From NCBI GenBank assembly GCA_050084985.1, contig JBITNC010000001.1, positions 112,344,001 through 112,408,000 of the forward strand: DNA of 64,000 nt, in the 5' to 3' direction. Under the pieces are notes generated by a model. The model was not told the DNA's origin, ran no database searches, and was given only the letters and a program-made list of their open reading frames with translations. Position 1 is the first letter of the stretch, and the number at the start of each line of letters is the position of its first letter. Source of the DNA: Nageia nagi (taxonomy: Eukaryota; Pinophyta). Made by a program: the position numbers and the translations under genes. Positions 14,880 through 27,846 of this stretch are shown in pieces.

Positions 14880-16900
14880 AAATAAAACATATGCAAATGA
14901 GAATCAATATTATACAAGAAATGAAAGTTATGAAAATTAGAATCAATGTTATTTTTATTTAATACAAAACTTATACCATTTTGTAAAATATTCATATTTT
15001 AAACCATCATATACCTTTTAGTTAAATTATTCAAAAATTCTAAACTTTTGAGTTAGAAAGAATGTCAAATTCATGTGAAATAACTATACAAGATCCTTTT
15101 AAAATATCATTGTCAACCTTAATATTAAAAAATTTTCATTAGAAACTTGTTAAAAGTATTTCAAGAATGTAGTTAAATATAATTAGGAGCAAAATTGTAA
15201 TTAAATTCATGCAAAAAAGTAGCCATCATGAAAAAGGCAAGCAAAAAGCTATACCTAAACCACTAAAAACTTAGACAACTATGGTCATGACGATGAATCC
15301 TTATGATATTGTTACAAAGAAATTGGATAGAAGAATCATTGAGAATATGGCTGGGCTTACCATTATCAAGGAAATTTCAAATAATTTAAGGGAAAGTAAA
15401 GGAATACTTTGATCAGATGCTTCATTGCACTAATGTCATACTTAGATCATATTCATCATTAAATTAGTAAACATTGGAATGTATCTTGATAAGCTGATAG
15501 GGTTGATTTACCTTGTGAATATTTAGTCTTTTTTTTTACAAATGCATAAGCTATGAACAAGGTTATGAAGTTGGACCCTTCATTTCTTGGTCAGAAGGAG
15601 CTACTTTTAAAATGTTGGCATACTAGTTTCTATCTTAATAAGGATATAATTTATGTTGTTCTTGTATGGGTCAATTTCCCTAATTTACTGACATATTATT
15701 TGGATATGAGTATGATTATTTGAATTGCAAATATAGTAGGATTGTTGTTTTTAATTAAAAAAAAGTAACAAGAATTGAGAATAGAATTAAGGAATCTAAG
15801 TTTCATGTTAACACTAATATTAAAAAGGATTAAAGGTAAAATATCTATGTTGAGGAGGAAGTGGAAAAACTTGGGAATAAGAAATAATGTATGAATATAT
15901 GCCTATTAGCTATAGAATATGTAGAAAAATTGATTATTATGCCAAGGACTATTTGTATAAGAAGGATAAAGAGAATATGGAAGTCCTTGAGTCATAGGAA
16001 GCATGGAATACTCATGTGCAAAGGAATCAATCATTCTAGAGAAATGATTAATTTCAAGTAAAGAGAGGTGGTGGAAATTTTAGAAGGTTTACCATCAAAA
16101 TGAATTTGTAAAATAGCAAAAATTATAGAGTCGGAGAGCTTTCATTGGTAATTACAAAGAAAAATGTAATAATTAGTGATGAAGAAATGGAGGAAGCCAA
16201 ATTAGGAAGTGACAAAGAAGTGAAGTAGAAAATACAAAAAATAAGGAGATAGATCAAGATAGGTCATCAAAATATGATGAAGAAATAGGAAAAAAAAAAA
16301 AGAAATGGAGGTTGATGATGCAAATACACCTCACACAAGAAGACATTTCGATAATACAATAAGGAATAGAAAATATATATGTAAAGGGCATATGGGGAGG
16401 ATATCAAATTATTAATTAAGAATATAGAATATAATTGAGGATACTACCAATAAAACATAATGCACTATAGAGTGGAGTAGTGATTGTAGGTCCCATGTGG
16501 TACTCAAGGATTATTCTTAGTTAGAATATGCGAGGATGTAAAATCCAAAATAGGTAGAGGATCATCAAGTACATTTAAAGTGAAGTTCTTATAGATTTGT
16601 TATTTATGCAAGAGTTAAAGATGAATAAGGATAAGGTGGTAGAAGTGGAAAAAGAATGTTTAAAGAGGAATATTTTTTTTGGAGAGAATAAGATGGCCTA
16701 TAAATGGATCCATCTATATTATAAAACTTGACTACTATAAAAGGTATTCCCTATCTTAATACATCTAATAGATGTATTCATATACATAGTAAAATAATAT
16801 TTTTCAACTACATCCTATATAAATTAAACCAATAAATAAGAAATCAAGCATAAGTAAATAATTCTAATAAATTTCTCAAATACTCATTTCATGTATGTAT
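14880..16900 (+). pseudogene. Decayed LINE remnant, tandem copy D
   Basis: Third tandem copy, with its anchor at 15,254, which is 2,196 bp after copy C. The order matches copies B and C. The ORF1 relic knuckle lies near 15,905-15,950 and the endonuclease-start relic near 16,515-16,630. A poly-A-like run at about 16,288-16,300 sits inside the unit rather than at its end, so it is probably not the LINE tail. Confidence 0.6.
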
Positions 16901-16999
16901 GTTTTAAAAATAATATAATCTATATGTTAGATTGTCACTCTTTTATACAAGATATTGATGTAGAAAAATATAACAAATAAAATTAGATATTACCATAAT

Positions 17000-19010
17000 C
17001 ATTTTTCTCATTATTTCCAAAAACTAGAATCAAGTTTATAATTAAATATTTTATATAAGAAAATAATATTTAAATAAAGCTTAACCTATATGTCTTTTAA
17101 TGTCTATTCTTACAATAACATATTATAAAAGATAGTATTTATAATTAATAACATATATTTTACGATGGAATTTTTTAAATAATTATGTTTAATTCCTTTA
17201 TAGTTACTACCTTTTATTATTAGATAAGTAAACTAATAAAATAGTTTGTTACCGTTGTTAGTTGTATGATGTATCTATGTGCAAAGCATTTCTATCACTT
17301 TGGCATTGGAATAAAAATATATATTTTATATAGCTTTTGTATGAAATGAATAATTTTTGAACCAATTCAAACTAATCATGCATGTTTATTCTTTGTATGG
17401 TATATGGAACTAGTCAATCAAATAAGTGTGAGCCTAGCAGTATTTAACACAACAAATGTACCCAGGTTCATAACTCTTTTTGATTTTTCAAATCATAGTG
17501 TACAATTCAACAAACACACTTGATGTTGTTTGCTCATGTTCTTATTGATGTTGTTCACTCTTGATATGTGATCATAGTTATGGTGATATGGTATAAAAAT
17601 GTAACATGTTTGGAGTATCTTTACTTTTCTAGATGTTTCCATGTAAAAAAAATATTTAAAAAAATAAATCAAAAGGTTAAAAACCAAAAAAAGACTTCAA
17701 AATTTAAATTCATCATTTAAAATCTATTTCATGGTGGGCCTACTCTCTAACAAATTTTAAGATGTGGATTTGAAAATGAGATTCAAAAGCTCAAAGTGGA
17801 TGCCTATGGCCTAATGAAATAATAACTTTTAAAGAGTTATAGTTAGAGATAAACCAAATAAAAAATAATTTATTTTTACAGTTAACTTATAATAGATTTT
17901 GAATTTTTCTTTTACAAATTCTAACATTCAATCAAATAATTGTATAATCATTCATCATTCATATGCTTTTATTTGTATTTCTCTATGATTATTTGACATC
18001 ACCTTGTCAAATATAAAGACTTGCAAATGAATACTAGTCAATATTCTAAATAGTATTAATAATATGATATATAAAACATTAGAATACAATTTCAATTAAG
18101 ATAATCATTATTGTAATAGAAATAAAATATATCTAATACTTTGAAATAAAATTTATCTAATATTTTATATTTAATTTAATTTTATTGGTAGTCCACCTTA
18201 GAAGTTTTGAGAAAGCAAGTTCCAGTCTCCTACCCCAACTTATTGAGAAAAAAATATCCTACTCACTCAAATTGAAAATATAAATAATAAAATATAAATA
18301 ATCAAATTTCAATAAAAAAATATTTTTCCATTTTCTAATGTTAAATTAGTCTTCATGTTAAAATTGAGTTTCAAATTCCAATCATCATCCTAAAATAATT
18401 TACAATGATAACATAATACAGTTAAATGAATTTAGCTTTTACACACTTATCACTTCTCATTGATAATTTGTAATCATGGAATTCAAACAAGAGAAACAAT
18501 CTATAACCCTAAATATCTATCAATCAAGGAAGTGTTCTCTTTAGAACTCCTATTCTCCAAGGCATGACTAAATTGGTTAATTTTGCAAGCTATATAATGT
18601 CATGGATAGTGGTCATCCATAAGTAAAGTATAAAAATAATATTTAGACTATATAAAAATGCAAAAAAAGATTATTGAAATATGTAGCTAGATTCAAGAGT
18701 ATTAAGATTTATTATTTCATGAGAAATATATTATAATCACAAGGTGGGTCTATTCTACAGCACTAAGTTCAACCACCATCCAAAACAATAAATCTAGTCT
18801 ACTAGATTATACAATGAAGAGATAACTATCAAACTCCTACATCAATATATGAAATAGAATTTTATGGAAGTATTTATTTATAATTATATTTCCTCTTATC
18901 TTCTAAATGAACTTCATAACTCCCATGGTGAGTTTATAATGCAAAAAAACACTTCAACTTCTCCTATACTAGTTTTGACAATAAATGCTGATATTAGGGA
19001 ACATGCATGG
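17000..19010. other. Intergenic, no gene seen
   Basis: AT-rich sequence with no recognised gene. It includes the right-hand flanking repeat described separately at 17,710-17,815. Confidence 0.45.
17710..17815. repeat. Repeat flanking the LINE tandem array, right copy
   Basis: Partner of 10,300-10,400 in the same orientation, sharing aaatctatttcatggt and a gattcaaaagctcaaag block. Confidence 0.5.
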
Positions 19011-19024
19011 AAAGTTGAATAAAA

Positions 19025-21811
19025 TATAATAAAAACTATTACAATCATACTAAGTTAAGATCCTAATATATAAATTCACAATACCCTTTTATCCCTATCA
19101 TTTGTGCTATTTCTAGCAATACCAATACTGAACAATATATCTTTTCTAGGCCTAAGTCAATTTGAGCTTCTCAAGGTTATTCTTAAGTTATGCCAACAAG
19201 CTAGAGATTGATTCACATAATAAAACATGTCATAAAGTGTAATATGATCCTAGATTATGCTAACATCTCTTTCAACTATCTATTGAATTACTAATGTTTT
19301 TAATATTATAATACATATTTATTGAATAAGAAATTGATGTACTAGGATGGTATGAAAATTGATATTAGAAATTATATTTTAAAATGCTTAAACTTCAAAA
19401 AGGCTAAATTAGAATAAATTTGTATATTGAAATATCTAAATTTATTCATTATTATAAATTTAAAGTGATATTTGATAAATATAGGTTTCAAATCTTCCAA
19501 AAGGTATTATATTATTTTAGTTTTTGTAAACCATTTAATTAATATGATAAACTTTATTTGTTCAAGATTCAAAATAAGTATTATTGATATTACACATATT
19601 TTTATGTAGTTAGGTTGTATACCAATGTAAAGGTGAAGGGAAAAGTATAGGTAAACTAGCTATTGCAATCATGTGCAATGTGTACATTGTAGATTAATAA
19701 TTATGATCTTTGATTTTAAGTGTTATTTTTTATTAAAAGAGATAAAATAATCAAAAAATTTAATTAATAAGTATTTAATTAATAAATAAATATGTTTCCA
19801 TTAAGACATTGAAAAATTCAATTATTTTTTAACATGGAAACAAAAATTAGGTACCTTAAAAGTAATTGAGTTGAAATGTTTAGCTTGGACATCATTTTCT
19901 CTTCCCACAACTCAATCTCTTCAACCTAAATAATTTCCCCTCCTCCAAATCATCTTTATGAACCCTTATGGTAGGTCAGCATGAGACATTGCTCTTCCAC
20001 TAGACCTGTGGCCTAGTTCTATTGTTATCTCTAAAATGCACACAACCAATAGTAGATTCCAAAATATCTTAAGAAATAAGAAAATAGAAACTAAAAAAGA
20101 AAACTATTCAGAGAATGAGGTACCCCTTTAGTAGTATTCTACTCTTCTATACAAGGCAATTTAGAAAGCAAATGGAAGGAGAGATGGGAGTTGAGATTAT
20201 AAATGGTAAGAGGAAAGTTAAATAGTCGATGTAGAAGTGGTGTGATGAAGTGGTTAATGTGTTGATGGTGATGGCTAGAGGAGCACCTTGTTAATAAGGG
20301 CATTTACTACACCTCATTGAATTTACTATTAGTGTAGAAGTGGAAGCCATCACATTGTTCTGCATCTTAAGTATTAAGGGAACCTATGTTGCATCTCATC
20401 CAATTTGCACTTACATTTTCTAAGGTTCCAATGCCAAGAAAGTGACTGATAGTAGTATTAATCATGGTTTGAAATTAACAAACCTACACTACATGTACTA
20501 CTTTTGCATTGCTCACTCCGTTGATTAATCCTAATAAAAACTAAGAGAAAAGTACACATTAGAGCTATTCTACTCTCTTTTTGTCAAAGTACCTCATTAC
20601 TTGTAAGCCAAATAAAATAATTTATTATTCATTGAATGTTCTCTATTTACTTCAAATACTTTTCCTTTCAATTTTATGATTTGTTTGTTTCCTTCTACAA
20701 CTCTTTACTCTACAATACCAAATAATTCCTAAAAAAGTAATGTTGATAATCAACAACATTGTATATTCATACAAATATTTAGTAACAATGCTTTTTGGAA
20801 AAATGAAATGATCGAATGATAAAATTGATATGCATTAATTTACATCACCAATAATCCCCATATGAACATTCTCCACATTTGAAATGAAGAAAGTCATTCA
20901 CATCCCTTATAGCTATGTTCCTTACAATAGTCCTAAGGATAAACTTGGTTGTAGAACTATAGTCATCACATAGTCAAAGATTCTTCATAACCATAGTAAC
21001 ATTTCCAATAGAATATTTAAGAACTTGAATGAAATTACCAACATTTCTAAGCAATTCATTATCCTCATCTTCCATATCATTCAATGTAGGTATTGTATTT
21101 GGAAATATAATCTGCTACCTTCATCTTACTCGATAGGTTTTTCAAATCACCATAGATCTCATGTGTTAAATCTATATCTTATAACAAAAGCATGAATAAT
21201 CTATCAATTTCAATCTAAATACATCCAAGAGTCTTCTTATTTCCTCTATCTTTCATCAATGTACTTACTTAGAACATCATCCTTACTACTTAATTTAGCA
21301 AAAATATTCAAAAGGAGAACATATGATGTAGTATATTTAGTCTACAATAGAAATAATTGTTACCATGTAATCCCTACTCCTACATTCATATGTGATGTAT
21401 ATGTACCAAGAAGATTTCATTATGCACTCAATTTGGTGCACCTGAATAATGAAATATGATCAATAATACATGCATAATAATATGCCTAGGAATAATTATA
21501 ATAAGAGTTGCTATAGCACCCATCTACTAATTTTTCTTGGCTATTTGTAAGTACAATACATAAACATGTTATGCTATGTGCATAGCTATTAGCAATGAAT
21601 CTTCGAGGTATTTTTACACCTTCGAGAATTCTCATCATGGTGCACATTGGAAGGATACAACAAAGGTTGTGGGGTTGGGATATACTCTTGAAAATTGTAC
21701 CTAGATAAAATTCTCTCATGTTATACATATTTTTTTATTTCTATGCATTTTAAGGTTGTAACTATTGGATGCATCTCATCAAATAACTCACATGTATTCT
21801 CTATGTTTCAT
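19025..21811 (+). repeat. Long direct repeat, copy 2 (partner at 3.6-6.3 kb)
   Basis: Diverged direct copy of 3,585-6,265. A further short piece of the same sequence recurs immediately after it (about 21,805-21,915, matching 21,122-21,215), so the right edge carries a small partial tandem duplication. No gene was recognised. Confidence 0.6.
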
Positions 21812-21915
21812 CTTACTCAATAGGTTTTTTAAATCACCATAGATCTCATGCGTTAAATCTATGTCCTATAAGAAAAGCAAGAACACTCTATCAACTTCAA
21901 TCTAAATACATTTTA

Positions 21916-22554
21916 ATAATATTAGTTGTTATTATTGGTTGGGTGGAAGAATATTAGTTCACATAAAGAGGAAGTTTTGTAACCTAGAAAAATTTTAAAA
22001 TAAATGTTTTATTTGTTAATAAGTTTTTTGTTTTTAGGAATTTTGAGAAAAAAATATATAGATGGATAACCTTTATATAATTCTCTACAAAATTAAAAAA
22101 ATAAGTTTGAAAAAATGATAACTTTAGGTAAAATTATGCATGACAGACAAAAGCATTTTTAAGAACTGTAATTACAACCCATGAAAAAATAATAAGAAAA
22201 ATAATATTCATGAAAAAATTATGAGAAAACATTTAGGATAAGCTTCATTGTGTTAGATATCTTTACCCAAAATTCTTTAAAAAAATACTCTAATTTAGAT
22301 CAAAAAATATAATTTTTTAAATAATGGTTTGTATTAATACCTATAAAAAATAAATGTTTATCATATATGTATTAGAATAAATTATATATTTGAAAACTAG
22401 ACTCAAAGCACTATATTTTTACCCTATTTCAACCTTCTTCAATATTCCATGTCCAATTGCTTCAAATTTTGAGATGGATGTGACCCAACTTCTTACATTG
22501 ACCCTATTGTGATAACAATATAAGAACTATTATTATTTTCATGTAATTTAAATA
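21916..22554. other. Intergenic, no gene seen
   Basis: AT-rich sequence with no recognised coding region or element boundary. Confidence 0.4.
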
Positions 22555-23711
22555 TATATACAATGTATGTAATGCTTGTTATGATCAAAGAGGTAATGGT
22601 AAAGTTGTAATGTTGGTGTAGGCATATATTGGCAGTAATGCTTTCAAGAGGAGAATGTTAGGGCCTTCAGAAATTCTTATGTAATTTTTATTGAAACTTT
22701 GTAGGTGAGAGATTGTAATACTATAGTGAGAATGAAGTGATGTACTTTGAAATATTCATAATAATGCAATGTAGTAGATATCTCATTATGTATAATAATA
22801 TAATAATTTTGTAGCTCAATGAGATATTGGGTGAACCTCATAAATTACTTGGAGTTTATTTTATTTCAATGGTGCTTTATTCCTTCTCATGTGTTTTCTT
22901 TCACATAATCAATCATGCTATATTCCAATAATTAGTATAAAGCCTAATGTTGGGTTGATTTTTGTTGAAGTTAGAGTGGGGAGCTACCATAGAAATGGGT
23001 TGCACAAATTGTAACCAATTTGTGATTTTAATTGGAACTTAGAACATTATATAATAACAAGATAAGATTGGCCACCTCTCTTGCCCTATCCCTTCCTAGG
23101 TTCCATATATGGAAGCTTGTAATTGGAAATCAAAGTTTTGAATGTATTTTTCCTATTTGTGGAGGTGTGAAGATTGACAAAGTAGTGGGAGCAATATTTT
23201 CTAGTGGATATTGTGAGGCTATTTATTGATCAAAGGAGAAGTTGTGAGGTTGACATCAATTTTGTTTTAATGGATACAAATTAAATGATTAGATCATTTG
23301 AGGGAGGTCAAATTCTTAAAAAAAGTTTGTTAATGGCATAGTGGAACCATGATGGATAGATGTGAATCATCTCCATATGGTAAATTGTTAGATGTGTAGA
23401 GATCGATTCACTACACAACAATATTTTTTCTTCTTGATGATTGAAAAGAGTATTTAATAATTAATGAAATACAATGTTAATTTGGTGACATATATTAGTA
23501 ATTGATAGACTAAATTCTAATTGAGAACCTCATTTAATTAATTGATGCAAATTACAACATTATTTGGAGAAGCTACTGTACATTTTGAATGTTGTATCAT
23601 TTAATAGAGGTAAACTCTTTAATGGAAAAGGATGAATGAAGTTATGAAGGTAAGCATCATTAATAATGGAAACAAGGTAGTTGAATAATATACTTAATAT
23701 TTTATAAGTAT

Positions 23712-23757
<46 letters not shown>

Positions 23758-24115
23758 TGTAATGTTTGTTATGGTCATAGACATAATGCTAGAGTTGTAA
23801 AGGCTATGTAGGCATACATAGGTTGTAATACTTGGAAGAGAAGAATATCATGAGGAGCCATTTTATTTAATGTTATTTTAATATTGTAGGTGAGAGATTA
23901 TACTACTATAGCAAGAGTCCAATGACATGTTCAAATTTGTTCATAATGATGAAAAATGGTAGATTGTTCATTGACTATAGTAACATAATAATTTTGTAGC
24001 CTAGTGAGATATTCAATGAACCTCATAAATGGCTTGATATTTCTTTTATTTACATGATGATTTATTTTTATTGGCTTGGTTGCTTTCACTTACTCAACCA
24101 TGCTAAATCCCAACA
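22555..24115 (+). mobile_element. Remnant of a small, old LTR retrotransposon (tentative)
   Basis: Two diverged direct copies lie 1,185 bp apart: about 22,555-22,930 and 23,745-24,115. They share atgtatgtaatg near the left end, gtaggtgagagatt in the middle, ataataattttgtag, gaacctcataaat and a right end caata/caaca. Directly after the first copy, at 22,932-22,943, ttagtataaagc resembles a degraded tRNA-Met primer site (tggtatcagagc). That fits two LTRs with a very short internal region, as in non-autonomous TRIM-like elements. Left ends and target duplications are not resolved, and no gag or pol was recognised between the copies. A plain tandem duplication is the alternative. Confidence 0.4.
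23719..23752. repeat. (AC)17 microsatellite
   Basis: An uninterrupted AC dinucleotide run, preceded by a short TA run. It creates an artefactual Cys-Val open frame on the minus strand. Confidence 0.95.
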
Positions 24116-25299
24116 CATGTTGTTGTGCAAAGTTACTAGCTTATATAAATTTTCCTATTTGAATATTTTTTCTTGATATTTTAAAGCTTCATCTTTACAA
24201 TTTTTTTCTTATTTTTCTACTTTATCATATATCATTATCCTCCTATAATCATCATAGTTATGCATTCTTAATCTCTTTTATATATGTATATTACCTCTTA
24301 CAATAAATTTTGGATGTATTAATCTTTTAAAATTATAAATTTTAAGCATAAACTATAAAAGAAAAAATTATCACACAAAAATAACTTCTAATATTTTAAA
24401 AAGGATTTTGAAGATAATTAATTTTCTTGAAATATTCAAATAAAAATAACTTATTATAACTCATACAATTTCGCTTAATTGATCGAAAATAAATTTTAAA
24501 AAATATAAATAATAATTATTTTTAAAAAAATCACACAAGAAAAATGAGTTACTTATGTAAATAAACTATAGTACTCTTAAAGCTAAGTATACACCAAGTT
24601 GAAAATCATAATTTAAATTTATCTTTTTGAGTATTTTTTGTTCTTCATAAATTTTGTACTCATTCAACTCTATTTGTACAATTATCTTCTTCATCATAAA
24701 TAATATTGAAGTTCAATAGGACATAAATTAAAATAATTTTAACTATTACAGAAAATAACTATTTATATGATTGAATACCCAAATTACTCTGCTACATATA
24801 ATTGAAAATTCATAGATCTCATATACCTATACTACAATATTTTACAACTCACACATATGAAAATGCAAGCCAACCTTCATTCTCCTAGATATAGGATAAT
24901 CAATACTATCCTTACTTTATATTTAAATAACAAATAGTATGATGGTAACATGACAAAACTATTGCTCTTGAAATTTAAAGAATTCAAATAAAGTAAGTGA
25001 ATCAAATTGATATGATAGCGAAAGCTTTGATGAACATCATTATTGGCTACCCTAAAATTCTAAAAAAGGAAGCAAATAAAAATTAAATCATTTTCTCTCA
25101 AATGTTTGTAACTTTTGCTGCTTCTTAAAAATCTTGTCTTCATTTTTATGGTGTATACATCCAAGCAAGCTTAGAATATTGTAAGAGTTGAATTTATCAT
25201 TATTTGTGATATTTTTAATAGCACTCCTACATTTGATTGATAATAATCTATCTAATCATTCTCTTTATTCAAATATTTGATACATATTATGTTTAAGAG
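24116..25299. other. Intergenic; contains a short fragment similar to the 2-ODD pseudogene upstream region
   Basis: Mostly AT-rich with no gene. About 24,960-25,070 resembles about 37,610-37,705 upstream of the dioxygenase pseudogene: both carry a ttgc-cttgaaa block, then gatagc-gaagctttgatga and a ccctaaaa block in the same order. Confidence 0.4.
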
Positions 25300-26099
25300 T
25301 ATTCATCGAATATATATATTTTGAATGAAAAGATTTTATATTAGAAAAGGCTAATCATACAAGAAGGAGTGGGTGGGATTAGCACACCTCATAAATCACA
25401 CTAACTATAGAAGTTAGGAATCAAAGTTCCCAAAAATCCCTAAACACAAAAAATGGATACAATAGTCCAAAAACTTCTAATGGAGTAATATAACCATCAA
25501 ACATCAAATAAATCTATTTTAGGCTTATTAGGAGGATAAAAGTCATTTGTATGATCCAAATAAGCCCAACCATGGTTAGCACTATCACCATCACTCTAAC
25601 CATCATTATCCACATCTAAATTAGCACCATATGGGATAGGAGCTAAGGGAGTAGGAGCAAGACTCAATGGTAGTATAGCTCCCCAACTACATTATGGTTG
25701 TGAAGGAGAGTCAACACCCTAGAATACCATTGATAAATAAATACTTGGTTGTACATCCCATGAAAGGAGGAACATCACGATGATGCTTCTTAGGTTTTGG
25801 AGGCAATTGGTATGAATGACACACAAGCAACATAGAATGCATAGGATACTGGTATCAAGGAGAACCTTGACCCTAAGGGCATCTTCTTCCACCTTAAATA
25901 CATCATTAAGTATTTTGTTAATACTAAGGGGGCTGATCATAAGGAAGCCTAATGGTGGTACAAGGGACATTTTCCTAGAATTCCAACATGTTATGTAAGT
26001 GTTGAGCCTCCATATTTACTTTCTCCACTAAAATAATGATTTGTAACAAGATATCATATAATATATCATATTTGTGAGAAAGGGAAAAAGAAATAAAAG
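25300..26099. other. Intergenic, possible 3' part of a minus-strand LINE remnant
   Basis: It lies immediately downstream, on the minus strand, of the LINE ORF2 relic at 26,100-26,995. Short open frames occur (83 codons on minus at 25,719-25,970) but no domain was recognised. Confidence 0.3.
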
Positions 26100-26995
26100 T
26101 TTCCTATCAACTAAAAAATAATATTATTTATGTTGTTCCATAAATGAAATAGAATAGTAGTATGAAAGATGTGCCACACTTCTTGTAAGGATTCAAAAAA
26201 ATGCAAAGGATCACCCAAGAGGGAATGAACCCAAGAACAAGGCTTAAAAAGGAATTGATTAAAAAAGGATAAAATCCATTCGCATACAACTTTAGCTTTT
26301 AAATAAGACCAAGAAACATGTATGAAATCTTCAAAGGAATTGTAAAAGTACAAGTAGGATTAGGGACCCCTAGATAAACCCTATGGATACCAATAAGAAA
26401 ATCATGATGCAACAAAATCCAAGCAAAAAAACCTATGCTTAAGTTCAATATAAGATATCCACATAATACAAAATCATAATTGCTACCTACATTATGATGA
26501 AATAAGATCCTATCTGATATTCAAAACCTTAACCATGGGAAAATGAGGTGAAAGCCAAGTTTTTCAAAGATGTGGTTTATATTTAAGCTAATAAATATTC
26601 TTAGACCAAATCTAGTCTATCCACCAAGAGGTCTAAAAAACTTTGCCAAGATGAACCCAAATAGAGAAGGAGGTTTTATCAATCAAGAATGCAAAAGTAG
26701 ATTTATACACCAGAGGATAGACCATATAAACTTCTAAATTCATCCCAAGTATAACATCTTGTAGGGCGAACATCATAAAGATCATGAAAAGAGTCAATTC
26801 CATTAGTATTAAATCTTAGAGCATGAATCCATAGAACTAGTGCTAAAGGATTGCCTTCATGGGTAAAGGCTAGAGATCACCATAAGTTAAGAGAAGAACA
26901 AGATGCTTAAAAGCCTCTACCATTCCCTTACCATCTCAGCCAAACTTTCAAGGCTTTCCAAGCCTTCCATATACTTTTGGAAACAAAAGAGCTTC
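26100..26995 (-). pseudogene. LINE ORF2 C-terminal relic (zf-RVT-type region)
   Basis: Read on the minus strand, about 26,990-26,650 gives phrases typical of the stretch after the reverse transcriptase in plant LINEs (Glu-Gly-Asn-Pro-Leu-Ala, a Phe-Asn-Thr-Asn-Gly-Ile-Asp region, Tyr-Thr-Trp-Asp-Glu-Phe). An open stretch of 80 codons at 26,353-26,111 then resembles the zinc-binding reverse-transcriptase tail (zf-RVT), with His-Val-x-Trp, Ala-Lys-x-Val-x-x-Trp-Ile-Leu and Val-Trp-His-Ile-Phe. The expected zinc-binding Cys before Ala-Lys is Leu here. Frames are broken between these parts. Identification is from remembered family motifs. Confidence 0.55.
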
Positions 26996-27294
26996 ATATC
27001 TTGAAAGGAATAAATACATATATAATGATAATATGGGTAATTTATATTATCAAAAGCTACGAGGGATTTCATCCAAACATAGGCAATCGCTTCCCAGCTA
27101 TACCTAGTGGTAGTTTATAATATTTGAAAAAAAAAAACTATTAACAAAATATGTATAGATGCTACCAAGATATACCCTATTGGTAGCCCTAATGAGACCT
27201 AATTTACAAATTATATTAATACAAAAATTATCAAACTATAGCTAAAATACATTTGAATCACAACTGAGATGCAGCCCAATTATCTCTTTATTAG
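26996..27294. other. Intergenic, no gene seen
   Basis: AT-rich spacer between the ORF2 relic and an inverted piece of LINE 5' sequence. It may be internal sequence of the same decayed LINE. Confidence 0.35.
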
Positions 27295-27420
27295 GATAAG
27301 AATTTGACATTCTTTGTAATTCAAAAGTTTTGAATTTTTGAATCGTTTAACTAAAAAGGATATGATGTTTTAAAATATAAATATTATAATAAATGATATA
27401 AGTTTTACTTTATTGATGAT
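27295..27420 (-). repeat. Inverted fragment of the LINE 5' leader
   Basis: The reverse complement of this piece matches the leader of LINE copy C (about 12,760-12,870), sharing the region around attcaaaaattc-aaacttttgaatta and the acttatatcatt block. It lies upstream of the minus-strand ORF2 relic, so both may belong to one internally deleted minus-strand LINE. Confidence 0.55.
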
Positions 27421-27841
27421 CATAAGGAATTTCCTATAATAATTTACCGTAAGATTGAACACCTTGCTAAAAAGGAATACAATAAATGTGATATTTAGAA
27501 TGTTAAAAAAAATATAATAAAATGAAATAATCATTAATATAAAATTACAAAAAATAAATATATAACCTACATAGTCAAAAATTAATTAAACCTTAAAAAT
27601 TACACTGTAAACTTATATAAGTTAATTCCATTTCTGAACTTTCCACCATTAATATTTAGAGTTTCTTGATTATCTACAATATTTATATTTAATATCATAC
27701 GAAGTCATATAATAATATTTAATACACCAATAATATTCAATAACAAAAATAACTTTTATTGCTAACATAAGAGGAAACTTAAGAAAGTAGAAATTACAAC
27801 CAATGAAATCCTAAAATCTCATTAATTTGACTTGAAACCAA
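27421..27841. other. Intergenic left flank of the copia insertion
   Basis: AT-rich sequence with no recognised gene. It ends at the left target-site duplicate of the copia element. Confidence 0.4.
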
Positions 27842-27846
27842 CATGA
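27842..27846. repeat. Target-site duplication CATGA, left copy
   Basis: CATGA directly precedes the TGTTG start of the left LTR and is repeated at 37,488-37,492 directly after the CAACA end of the right LTR. A 5-bp duplication is standard for copia integrases. Confidence 0.93.

Noticed and set aside
23560-23784. Minus-strand 74-codon open frame with a Cys-Val run
   Set aside because: It is created by the AC microsatellite.
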